Shown here piece by piece: positions 10,333 to 16,986 of a DNA stretch of 17,057 nucleotides. The notes under the pieces are model-generated. The model ran no database searches. It was not told the origin of the DNA and was given only the letters and a program-made list of their open reading frames with translations. Origin of the DNA: JBLNBQ01 sp050260095 (lineage in GTDB: Bacteria > Bacillota > UBA5301 > DYFA01); the NCBI GenBank assembly GCA_050260095.1, contig JBLNBQ010000009.1:1-17057 (forward strand), in the 5' to 3' direction. How positions within the stretch are numbered: the stretch's first letter is position 1; the number at the start of each line of letters is the position of its first letter. The position numbers and the translations under genes are program-made.

Positions 10333-11898
10333 GTGCGCAAGCAGTCGCTGCTCGAAGGCACCCTGGTCTTGACGGTGGCGGGCCTCGTCGCCCGCGCGCT
10401 GGGGGCGGTCTACCGCATCGCGCTTCCCCGCCTGGTGGGCGCCGAGGTCATCGGCCTCTTTCAGATGGCCTTTCCCATCTACAACGTCTTCCTCATCATC
10501 TCACTCTCGGGCCTGCCCCTGGCGGTCTCGCGCCTGGTCGCCGAACAACTGGCGCTGGGCAACGGCCGGGAGGCCGAGCGCATCTTCAAAGTCGCGCTGG
10601 GCGCCCTGGCGGCTTCCGGCGTGGTGACGGGAGTGGTTCTTTTCGGCGGGGCCAACTGGTTGGCTCGGGACGTGCTGGGAGACCCCGGCGCCGAACTGGT
10701 GATCAAAGCGGTGGTGCCCTCGGTGCCCTTCCTGGCGCTCATCTCGGGATGGCGGGGGCTCTTCCAGGGGTTGCAGTACATGGTGCCCAGCGGGGTCGCG
10801 CAGGTGGGCGAACAGCTCGCCCGGGTGGCGGCCACCGTGGCGCTGGCGCTGTGGCTGAAACCGCTGGGGGTGGAGGCGGCGGCGGCCGGGGCCGCGCTGG
10901 GGGCGGTCTGCGGCAGCGTCGTCGGGCTCGGCGTGCTCTACGGGTACCGCCTGCGCTACAGGGGCGCCATCGCCGCCCGCCTGAGCGTCTCCCGGAGCGG
11001 CGAAGTCTCGTCGCCGGCGGCCATCCTCAGGCGCATCTATCGCCTGTCGGCGCCCATCGTGATCGGCGCGCTCATCGTGCCGCTGACCCAGTCGCTCGAC
11101 GCGGCCCTGGTCCCCCGCCGGCTCCTGGAGGCCGGCTACAGTCAGGAGATGGCGCGGGCGCTCTACGGCCAGCTCTCCGGCATGGCCATGGTGCTGGTGT
11201 ACTTTCCAGCCTCGCTCCTGGTGGGGCTCTCGGTCACCATCGTGCCCGCCCTGGCGGAAGCGGTGGCCCACCGGCGGGTGCGCCAGGTGTGGCAGCGCAT
11301 CGAGGAGTCGCTCTGGCTGACCGTCGCCCTCAGCCTGCCTGCGGCCGCGGGGCTATGGCTCCTGGCCGAGCCGATCTGCGCCCTGCTCTTCGGCGATCCG
11401 GGAGCCGGGGCGCCCCTGCGCGCCATGGCCCCCGCGACGCTCCTGGTCGCATTGCACGGCACGACGGTCGGCATCCTGCAGGGGGTGGGGCGGGCCGGCA
11501 CCCCGGTGCGCTACCTGGCCTGGGGCGCCCTGCTCAAGGTGGCGGCGACCTACGTCCTGACCGCCTGGCCCCCGCTCGCTCTGAAGGGTGCGGCCTACGC
11601 CACCGTCCTCAGCTTCGCGGTGGCCACCGGCGGCAACCTCTGGGCCATCCGCCGGCACACCGACTACGGCTATAACGTGAGCCGGCTGGTCGTGCGGCCG
11701 GCGCTCGCTACGGGCCTGATGCTGCTCGCCGCCCGGGCGGCTTTCCAGGGGCTGCAGGCGGCCGGCCTCTACCTGGTCAAAGAGCCCCTTCCGGGCGTTT
11801 CGACCATCGGCGCCATCCTCGCCGCCACGCTCGTCTACGGCGGGGCGCTGCTGTTGCTCTACCCGAAGGATTTGCCACTGCGCCCACCGAACCCTTAG
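10333..11898 (+). CDS. spoVB: Stage V sporulation protein B, MOP-family lipid II flippase-like
   Basis: The 521-aa product is an integral membrane protein of the MATE/MOP polysaccharide-exporter superfamily, with about 14 hydrophobic segments across the whole length. The opening LLEGTLVLTVAGLVARALGA, then YRIALPRLVGAEVIGLFQMAFPIY, and LSGLPLAVSRLVAEQLALG are typical of SpoVB/YabM, which supports spore-cortex peptidoglycan synthesis, presumably by moving lipid-linked precursors across the membrane. The start is GTG 10333 with a strong AGGGGG site (10321-10326). It lies between spoVT and yabN, exactly where B. subtilis carries yabM, so it could be the YabM-type paralogue rather than SpoVB proper; sequence alone does not settle this. 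The mazG-type gene follows after 68 bases. Confidence 0.88.
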   Translation: MRKQSLLEGTLVLTVAGLVARALGAVYRIALPRLVGAEVIGLFQMAFPIYNVFLIISLSGLPLAVSRLVAEQLALGNGREAERIFKVALGALAASGVVTGVVLFGGANWLARDVLGDPGAELVIKAVVPSVPFLALISGWRGLFQGLQYMVPSGVAQVGEQLARVAATVALALWLKPLGVEAAAAGAALGAVCGSVVGLGVLYGYRLRYRGAIAARLSVSRSGEVSSPAAILRRIYRLSAPIVIGALIVPLTQSLDAALVPRRLLEAGYSQEMARALYGQLSGMAMVLVYFPASLLVGLSVTIVPALAEAVAHRRVRQVWQRIEESLWLTVALSLPAAAGLWLLAEPICALLFGDPGAGAPLRAMAPATLLVALHGTTVGILQGVGRAGTPVRYLAWGALLKVAATYVLTAWPPLALKGAAYATVLSFAVATGGNLWAIRRHTDYGYNVSRLVVRPALATGLMLLAARAAFQGLQAAGLYLVKEPLPGVSTIGAILAATLVYGGALLLLYPKDLPLRPPNP

Positions 11899-11905
11899 GC
11901 AACAC

Positions 11906-11960
11906 TAGGAGGTGACGCCGCGACCCGCGCGGGAGCGGCGAACAAACCAGGACAGGTGGG
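11906..11960 (+). promoter_or_regulatory. Double Shine-Dalgarno leader of yabN with a hairpin between
   Basis: TAGGAGGTGA (11906-11915) is an almost perfect anti-16S match but has no ATG, GTG or TTG within the next 15 bases. A compact inverted repeat follows: GCCGC (11917-11921) with GCGGC (11935-11939), containing CCCGCGCGGG. A second site, AGGTGGG (11954-11960), sits 6 bases before the GTG start at 11967. The first site may be a ribosome standby site, or a remnant of an older start. Confidence 0.4.
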
Positions 11961-11966
11961 TGCCCG

Positions 11967-13667
11967 GTGACAGACGAACAGCTTGGGACCATGCCCTCCG
12001 GAGTTGGCCGGTTGACCGTCGTCGGCCTGGGGCCGGGGGGCATCGAACATCTCACGGTGGGAGTGCTGCGGCGGCTCGGGCTGGCCGGGCGCCTCTTCAC
12101 CCGGACGCAGCGCCACCCGGTGGTGCGCGACCTCGAGGCCATGGGGTTCAGCTTCGAGACCTTCGACGACCTCTACGAGTCGGCGCCCGACTACACCACT
12201 CTATACGACGCCATCGCCGAACGGCTCCTCGCCGCCACCGGCGCCCGGGGGGAGGAGGCGGTGCCGCTCCGCACCCGCCCGGCCGGCGAGATGCCGTCAC
12301 GGGTGGAGCGCGAGGTGCTCTACGCCGTGCCGGGGCATCCGTCCATCGCCGAGCGGTCGGTCGCCCGCGTGCTGGAGCTGTGCCGCGAGGCAGGGGTGCC
12401 CTGCGAAGTGGTGCCCGGGCTGTCGTGGCTCGATGCCGCCTTCGCCGAACTGGGCCTCGACCCCACCGGACGGGCCGACCTGACCGTGGTCGACGCTTTG
12501 AGCGACGCCTCGTTCTCCCCTGAGCGCAGCTACCTCATCAGCCACGTCTTCAACGCCCTGACCGCCGGAACCCTCAAGATCCGCCTCATGGAGGCGTTCC
12601 CCGATGACCACCCGGTCACCGTCTTCCAGGGCGCCGGAGTGCCGGAGGCGCACCGGGCCGAGGTGTCGCTCTTCGAACTCGATCGCCTCCCGTGGCTGGA
12701 CCACCTCTGCAGCGTCTACGTCCCGGCGGCGACGGGCGTTGTCCCGGCCTCCGAGCAGCCAGACGCTCCGCCGGCTGCCCAGCAACCAGATGCTCCGCCC
12801 GCCTTCCCCTTGGACCAGTTGGTCGGGATCATGGCCCGGCTGCGCGGCGAGAACGGCTGCCCCTGGGACAGGGAGCAGACCCACGAGAGCCTTAAACCCT
12901 ACGTCATCGAAGAGGCCTATGAGGTCTGGGACGCGATCGACGAGGGCGACCCGGAGAAGCTCTGCGAGGAATTGGGCGACCTGCTGCTCCAGGTGGTGTT
13001 CCATGCCCAGCTCGCGGCCGAACGGGGCGAGTTCGACATGAACGACGTGGCCGAGGTCATCTCGGCCAAGCTGATCCGGCGCCACCCCCACGTCTTCGGC
13101 GAGGTTGAAGTGGAGGGCGTGAGCGATGTCCTGCGCAACTGGGAGGCCATCAAGCGGGGCGAGCGGGGGGCGAAGGACCGCAAATCGGTTCTCGACGGGG
13201 TGCCCAAGCACCTGCCGGCCCTGCTGACCGCCCAGAAGATGCAGGGGAAGGCGGCGCGGGCCGGCTTCGAGTGGCCTTCTCTGGCCCAGGCGGTCGAGAA
13301 GGTCTGGGAAGAGGCCCGGGAGGTCAAGGCCGCCTACGAACGTTACGAACAGGTGGCCGGCCCCGCCGCCCCGCCCGCCGACGAGGCCACTGCCGCGCCC
13401 GAATCGCCGGATGAGAGCCCGGCCGCCCGCGAGGCGGCCGCGGCCCGGAGCCTGGTCGAGGAGGAGCTGGGCGATCTGCTCTTCGCCGTGGTGAACGTCT
13501 CCCGGTTCCTCAGGGTCAACGCCGAGGTGGCGCTGCGCCGGACCATCGTCAAGTTCACCCGCCGCTTCCACCAGCTCGAGGAGGCGGCCCGGGCGGCCGG
13601 CCGGAGCCTCTCCGACTACGACCTCGCCGAACTCCTTGCCTTGTGGGAGCAGGCCAAGACCAGCTGA
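11967..13667 (+). CDS. yabN: YabN-type fusion: tetrapyrrole-methylase-fold domain plus MazG nucleotide pyrophosphohydrolase
   Basis: The 566-aa product joins two parts. Residues ~14-255 have the SAM-dependent tetrapyrrole methylase fold (VVGLGPGGIEHLTVG, YAVPGHPSIAERSV); its substrate in YabN proteins is unknown. Residues ~282-566 are a double MazG module: the first with GENGCPWDREQTHESLKPYVIEEAYE and EELGDLL, the second with EEAREV and EEELGDLLFAVVNVSRF. The ExxE…ExxD magnesium residues are visible in both. MazG hydrolyses non-canonical or excess NTPs to NMP and pyrophosphate. Two low-complexity Ala/Pro inserts are unusual: a linker with QPDAPPA repeated (264-270, 273-279), and ~35 residues inside the second MazG domain between EEAREVKAAYERY and EEELGD. 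GTG 11967 is chosen from AGGTGGG six bases upstream. B. subtilis YabN is 489 aa, so the inserts explain much of the extra length. Confidence 0.92.
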   Translation: MTDEQLGTMPSGVGRLTVVGLGPGGIEHLTVGVLRRLGLAGRLFTRTQRHPVVRDLEAMGFSFETFDDLYESAPDYTTLYDAIAERLLAATGARGEEAVPLRTRPAGEMPSRVEREVLYAVPGHPSIAERSVARVLELCREAGVPCEVVPGLSWLDAAFAELGLDPTGRADLTVVDALSDASFSPERSYLISHVFNALTAGTLKIRLMEAFPDDHPVTVFQGAGVPEAHRAEVSLFELDRLPWLDHLCSVYVPAATGVVPASEQPDAPPAAQQPDAPPAFPLDQLVGIMARLRGENGCPWDREQTHESLKPYVIEEAYEVWDAIDEGDPEKLCEELGDLLLQVVFHAQLAAERGEFDMNDVAEVISAKLIRRHPHVFGEVEVEGVSDVLRNWEAIKRGERGAKDRKSVLDGVPKHLPALLTAQKMQGKAARAGFEWPSLAQAVEKVWEEAREVKAAYERYEQVAGPAAPPADEATAAPESPDESPAAREAAAARSLVEEELGDLLFAVVNVSRFLRVNAEVALRRTIVKFTRRFHQLEEAARAAGRSLSDYDLAELLALWEQAKTS

Positions 13668-13686
13668 GGCAGAGGCCAGGTCAAGC

Positions 13687-13713
13687 AAAAAGCCCTCCCC
13701 GAACGGGGAGGGC
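13687..13713 (-). terminator. Intrinsic terminator of hbs
   Basis: GCCCTCCCC (13692-13700) and GGGGAGGGC (13705-13713) form a perfect 9-bp stem with a 4-base loop. Read on the - strand it is followed by five T (the A-run 13687-13691), so it terminates hbs. Read on the + strand it lacks a T-run but may still slow transcription out of yabN, whose stop is only 24 bases before the stem. Confidence 0.9.
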
Positions 13714-13744
13714 CTAACTAACGAACCAGATCGCCCGCCGTGCC

Positions 13745-14023
13745 TTACTTCTTGGCGACGGTGTCCTTGAGCGCCTTGCCAGCCTTGAAGGCCGGGACCT
13801 TGGCCGCCGGAATCTTGATCGGGGTGCGGGTCGCCGGGTTGACACCCTTGCGCGCCTTGCGGGTGCGAACCTCGAACGTGCCGAAGCCGATCAGGGTCAC
13901 CTTGTCGCCGGCCTTGAGCGCGTCGGAGATGGAAGCCACAACGGCGTCCACTGCTTCGCCCGCCACCTTCTTGGAGAGACCGGCCTTCTCGGCCACGGCG
14001 GCGATAAGTTCCGTCTTGTTCAA
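13745..14023 (-). CDS. hbs: DNA-binding protein HU
   Basis: HU is the abundant histone-like dimer that bends and compacts DNA. The 92-aa product is full length (B. subtilis Hbs is 92 aa), with the family start MNKTELIAAVAEKAGLSKK, the GFGTFEVRTRKARKGVNPAT core and the DNA-contacting arm ending PAFKAGKALKD. The start codon is TTG (14023-14021), 8 bases behind the strong site AAGGAGGT (14039-14032); the first codons match HU proteins exactly, so TTG is convincing. It is convergent with yabN and divergent from the SpoIID-like gene. HU genes sit beside mazG in many Clostridia, so the location is normal, but the opposite orientation is notable. I could not identify its promoter confidently. Confidence 0.97.
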   Translation of the reverse strand: MNKTELIAAVAEKAGLSKKVAGEAVDAVVASISDALKAGDKVTLIGFGTFEVRTRKARKGVNPATRTPIKIPAAKVPAFKAGKALKDTVAKK

Positions 14024-14323
14024 GACAATTTACCTCCTTTTATCCGTTGCTGCACGCACTATTCTCCCTGTACGAGAACCATTCCTTCTCTTGCCAGGAC
14101 AGGAGCCAAAAAAAGTTGCCATCCCGGATGCCGTCAAAGCCCTTCTACACGCCGCTTTCGCTATGCATTCTCTCCAGATGTGGCGTTCTCATGCACCTTT
14201 CGCGCCAGGTTCGGCGGCAGGATCGATGCGGCCGCCGCCGTCCGGTTCTATGCTGGAACTCCATGCCACGCCGCGGCGAATAGCTGCGCAAATGGGACAA
14301 AGACTACCTGCCGAGGAGGGGTT
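14024..14323. other. 300-base divergent intergenic region between hbs and the SpoIID-like gene
   Basis: This must hold the promoters of both divergent genes. Seen: the hbs ribosome site at 14032-14039; nested inverted repeats upstream of hbs, GAGAA (14074-14078) with TTCTC (14086-14090) inside CCTGT (14067-14071) with ACAGG (14099-14103); an A-run at 14108-14114; and the ribosome site of the SpoIID-like gene at 14314-14320. Small ORFs here show no conserved protein character. No S4-domain (rqcP/yabO) gene is present. I see no promoter that I would defend. Confidence 0.5.
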
Positions 14324-15289
14324 ATGGTGCGTCACGAGCGCGGCGTGAGGCCGCTCATGACTGCCGCGACAGTGGCCCTGGCGGTGTTCCTGGCCGTCCT
14401 GACGGCGGGTTGCCCGGGCCAGGAAGATCGGATCATCAGGCAGATCCGGACGGAACCGACGATCAAGGTGGACACCAAGACCGGCCCCAAGAGCATGAAA
14501 CTGGAAGAGTACATCCTGGGCGTGGTGGCGGGGGAGATCAAACCGGGCTGGCCGCTCGAGGCCTACAAGGCCCAGGCCATCCTGGCGCGCAGCTACGCGC
14601 TTTACGTGCTGACCGCCGACGGCACCCGGCCGCCGGAGTCGGGCAGCATCACCGCTGCACATCAGGAAGCGCAGGCCTACGCGCCGCAGAACATCACCGG
14701 CATCGTCCGCAAGGCTGTGGATGAGACCCGGGGCACCGTCATCACCTACCAGGGCAAATTCCCGCAGGCCTACTTCCACTCGGCCTCGGGCGGCTGGACG
14801 ACCACCGCGGTCAACGGCGGGCTGGTCGAGCCGGGCAAAGAGCCGCCTTACCTCAAAGTCGTGCAGTCGCCGGAGGACGAAGTGGCGCCGCCGGAGATCA
14901 AGAGCTGGACGGCGACCTTCCCGGCGAGCCAGGTGACGGCCGCGCTGGCGCGGCTCGGCGTGACCGCCCGCACGATTCAGGGGCTGGACATCGGCAAGAA
15001 AGACCCGCACGGCCGGGCGATCACGCTGACCGTCCGCCACGACGGGCGCACCTCGGAGGTCTCGGCCCCCAAGTTCCGGGTCGCCCTGGGTCCCGACAAG
15101 ATGCGGTCTGCCCTGCTCACCAAGATCACGGCGAGCGGGGGGAGCGTCATCATGGCGGGGCGGGGCTTCGGCCACGGCGTCGGGATGTCGCAGTACGGGG
15201 CCTGCCAGATGGCCAAGCACGGTTCGAAGGCCGACGCCATCATCAAGCACTACTTTTCCGGCGTCGAGGTCAAGAAACTGTGGAAATGA
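14324..15289 (+). CDS. SpoIID/LytB-domain protein (peptidoglycan-cleaving, sporulation type)
   Basis: The 321-aa product has a short basic N-terminus, a hydrophobic segment (~12-29) and then GC at 29-30, a possible lipobox (LTAGC) although Thr at -3 is not standard. The rest is a SpoIID/LytB domain: LEEYILGVVAGEIKPGWPLE, KAQAILARSYAL, YFHSASGGWTTTAVNG and the closing GRGFGHGVGMSQYGACQMA. SpoIID is a lytic transglycosylase used in forespore engulfment; the catalytic Glu of the family corresponds to E71 here (GEIKPGW). Canonical spoIID usually lies elsewhere, so this may be a paralogue or the relocated gene. ATG 14324 follows AGGAGGG (14314-14320) closely; GTG 14327 is an alternative with better spacing. 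The open frame further upstream has no SpoIID character. A 9-bp hairpin follows its stop. Confidence 0.88.
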   Translation: MVRHERGVRPLMTAATVALAVFLAVLTAGCPGQEDRIIRQIRTEPTIKVDTKTGPKSMKLEEYILGVVAGEIKPGWPLEAYKAQAILARSYALYVLTADGTRPPESGSITAAHQEAQAYAPQNITGIVRKAVDETRGTVITYQGKFPQAYFHSASGGWTTTAVNGGLVEPGKEPPYLKVVQSPEDEVAPPEIKSWTATFPASQVTAALARLGVTARTIQGLDIGKKDPHGRAITLTVRHDGRTSEVSAPKFRVALGPDKMRSALLTKITASGGSVIMAGRGFGHGVGMSQYGACQMAKHGSKADAIIKHYFSGVEVKKLWK

Positions 15290-15312
15290 GCCTGGCCCTT
15301 CCCGGGTCAGGC
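15290..15312 (+). terminator. Hairpin immediately after the SpoIID-like gene
   Basis: GCCTGGCCC (15290-15298) pairs with GGGTCAGGC (15304-15312), 9 pairs including one G-T, around the loop TTCCC. It begins one base after the stop codon and has no T-run, so it is either an inefficient terminator or a 3'-end stabiliser. A candidate yabP promoter follows it directly. Confidence 0.4.
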
Positions 15313-15315
15313 GCC

Positions 15316-15344
15316 GCATAAATGAACATGCCCCCGCATAGACT
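15316..15344 (+). promoter_or_regulatory. Candidate sigma-E promoter of yabP-SLT-yabQ
   Basis: GCATAAA (15316-15322) and CATAGACT (15337-15344) are separated by exactly 14 bases. The B. subtilis sigma-E pattern as I recall it is KMATATT, 14-15 bases, CATACAMT; the -35 matches 5 of 7 (the first five) and the -10 matches 7 of 8. B. subtilis yabP and yabQ are mother-cell sigma-E genes. A start near 15351 fits the GTG at 15376. Confidence 0.55.
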
Positions 15345-15375
15345 CTACCACCTTGTTCGGCAAGGAGGACAGGTT

Positions 15376-15666
15376 GTGGTGGTGGAGGAACGGGGCTTCG
15401 AGAAGCGCGATCACCAGTTGACCCTGCGCAAGCGGGAGGATTTGACGCTCGACGGGGTGCTCAACGTTGAGAGCTTCGACGAGAACGAAGTGGTGGTGGA
15501 GACGGTCGCCGGCGGGCTGATCATCCGGGGGGACGACCTCCACATCACCCAACTCAACCTCGACGGCGGGAGCATGGTGGTCCACGGGTTCGTCGATCTG
15601 CTGCAGTACACCGGCGAGACGCCGGGACGCAAAGGCCGGGGCATGCTCAGCCGCATCTTCAAGTAG
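15376..15666 (+). CDS. yabP: Sporulation protein YabP
   Basis: YabP is a small protein of the YabP/YqfC family made in the mother cell and needed for normal spore formation together with YabQ. The 96-aa product shows the family core HQLTLRKREDLTLDGVLNVESF followed by DENEVVVETVAGGLIIRGDDLHI, and a basic tail ending LSRIFK. I place the start at GTG 15376: AAGGAGG (15362-15368) lies 7 bases before it, the length then matches YabP proteins (~100 aa), and the ATG at 15322 lies inside the candidate promoter, has no ribosome site, and would add 18 residues without family character. The transglycosylase gene begins 3 bases after its stop. Confidence 0.9.
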   Translation: MVVEERGFEKRDHQLTLRKREDLTLDGVLNVESFDENEVVVETVAGGLIIRGDDLHITQLNLDGGSMVVHGFVDLLQYTGETPGRKGRGMLSRIFK

Positions 15667-15669
15667 ACG

Positions 15670-16437
15670 GTGGGCAGGCGCCGGCTTTTTGCCCGCCGGC
15701 GGCCCTGGCGCGCGGAGGTGCGCTGGCCGTTCCTGGCCCGGGCCATGGCGGCGGCTCTGCTGGCGACCTCGCTCGTGCTGGCCGGCTTGGCCTCGCTGGC
15801 CGGGCGCAGCGTGTTGCCCTGGCGGACGGCCCTGCGCGGCGCCAAGTACGGAGCGCTGATCACGCAGGCGGCGGAGGCGGCGGGCCTCGACGCCGGGCTG
15901 GTGACGGCGGTGGTGGAGGTCGAGAGCGGATACAACCCGCTGGCGGTCTCCCGCCGGGGCGCCAAGGGCTTGATGCAGATCGTCGGGCCGACCTGGCGCG
16001 AGCTGAACCCCCGCAGCCGGTGCACAGGGGAGCACGCCCCGCCGGCCAGGGAGGAAGGCTGCATCTACGACCCGGCGGCCAACCTGGAGGCGGGCACCCG
16101 GTACCTGCGCCAGTTGCTGGAGCAGTTCCGAGGCGACGTCGAGCTGGCGGTCGCCGCCTACAACGCCGGGAGCGGGGCGGTGGAACGATACGCCACCGCC
16201 AAGCGTCCAGGGGCCGTGCCACCGATCGCCGAGACCCGGCGATACACCGCCCAGGTGCTCGACCGGTGGGCTGGGAGGCGGCTCGGCCTCTCCTACCCGC
16301 AAGCGCGGTTGCTGGCCTGGCTGGCTTCGGCCGCCCGCTGGCTGCTCCTTTTGAATGCGGTGCTGCTCGGGTCGGCGCTGGCCGGCGCGTACGGCCGCTC
16401 CTTCGCTCTACCGCAGCCGCCCCGGAGGTGGAGATAG
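15670..16437 (+). CDS. Membrane-anchored lytic transglycosylase (SLT family)
   Basis: The enzyme cleaves the glycan strands of peptidoglycan between MurNAc and GlcNAc. The 255-aa product has an Arg-rich start, one hydrophobic anchor (~26-45) and an SLT domain (~60-195) with the catalytic Glu in VESGYNP (E85), GAKGLMQIVGPTW and AVAAYNAGSGAV. Two Cys flank a short insert (CTGEHAPPAREEGC). An unusual second hydrophobic segment lies near the C-terminus (~217-240). Start GTG 15670 is 3 bases after yabP and has no clear ribosome site, so it is probably translated by coupling; ATG 15745 would remove the basic N-terminus. B. subtilis yabP and yabQ are adjacent, so the enzyme is inserted into a conserved pair and probably shares their mother-cell expression. 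Confidence 0.9.
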   Translation: MGRRRLFARRRPWRAEVRWPFLARAMAAALLATSLVLAGLASLAGRSVLPWRTALRGAKYGALITQAAEAAGLDAGLVTAVVEVESGYNPLAVSRRGAKGLMQIVGPTWRELNPRSRCTGEHAPPAREEGCIYDPAANLEAGTRYLRQLLEQFRGDVELAVAAYNAGSGAVERYATAKRPGAVPPIAETRRYTAQVLDRWAGRRLGLSYPQARLLAWLASAARWLLLLNAVLLGSALAGAYGRSFALPQPPRRWR

Positions 16438-16440
16438 CCC

Positions 16441-16953
16441 TTGTTCGACCCGCTGTTCTTCCAGATCAGGGTCCTGGCGCTGGTGGTCGGGCTCGGCGCC
16501 CTGCTCGGCCTCCTGTTCGACGTCTACCGGGTGCTGCGGGGGCGGCTCCGTCCCGGGCGGAAGGCCACCCTGCTGGGCGATCTGCTCTTCTGGGCGGTCG
16601 CCACCGTGCTCACTTTCGGCGCCCTGCTCGCCGGCAACTGGGGGGAAATCCGCCTCTACGTCTGGCTCGGTTGCCTGCTCGGCGCCTGCCTCTACCACCT
16701 CTGGCTGAGCCGTTTGGTCATCCGGGCGCTGGTGGAACTCTGGACGCTCGTGGCCGGGGCGCTCGGCTTCTCGTGGATCGCCACCCGCCGCCTCGCCCGC
16801 TACCCGGTGAGGTGGGGAGGCCTTCTCTGGCGGCGAAGCAAGGCCGGCGACACCTTGCGCGCCTTCTGGCGCTGGCTGCGCAACCCTCCTCCGCCCGGGC
16901 CTCCGCCTGATCCCCCGGGCCCCGTCAACCCGCCCCCCCCGTCCGGCTCATAA
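16441..16953 (+). CDS. yabQ: Spore cortex biosynthesis protein YabQ
   Basis: YabQ is an integral membrane protein of the mother cell required for cortex formation. The 170-aa product has about four to five hydrophobic segments (~7-28, 45-66, 70-92, 97-115) and the family opening QIRVLALVVGLGALLGLLFD with VYRVLRG just after. A basic region follows (~122-146), then an odd Pro/Gly-rich tail (last ~23 residues), probably disordered. TTG 16441 is chosen because the conserved family N-terminus begins there and GGAGGTGGAG (16424-16433) lies just upstream; it is 3 bases after the transglycosylase stop. B. subtilis YabQ is 211 aa. divIC would be expected next, but the window ends 104 bases later. Confidence 0.9.
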   Translation: MFDPLFFQIRVLALVVGLGALLGLLFDVYRVLRGRLRPGRKATLLGDLLFWAVATVLTFGALLAGNWGEIRLYVWLGCLLGACLYHLWLSRLVIRALVELWTLVAGALGFSWIATRRLARYPVRWGGLLWRRSKAGDTLRAFWRWLRNPPPPGPPPDPPGPVNPPPPSGS

Positions 16954-16965
16954 ACGCCGGCGAAT

Positions 16966-16986
16966 TTCCTCTTCCCCGAAAAGGAA
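16966..16986 (+). repeat. AT-rich imperfect hairpin downstream of yabQ
   Basis: TTCCT (16966-16970) pairs with AGGAA (16982-16986), and TTC (16972-16974) with GAA (16978-16980), around a CCC loop with one mismatched pair. It has no clear T-run, so terminator function is uncertain. Confidence 0.3.

Noticed and set aside
14164..14197. TGCATT and CATGCACC as a forespore or mother-cell promoter
   Set aside because: The spacing (20 bases) fits neither sigma-G/F nor sigma-E.
14047..14283. Small + strand frames in the hbs–SpoIID-like interval
   Set aside because: No ribosome site, no family resemblance, and they overlap the hbs upstream region; composition is that of non-coding DNA.
14278..14305. 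Possible sigma-E promoter for the SpoIID-like gene: GAATAGC, 13 bases, CAAAGACT
   Set aside because: The spacer is one base short, the -10 matches only 6 of 8, and transcription would begin at the ribosome site, leaving a leader of about 12 bases.
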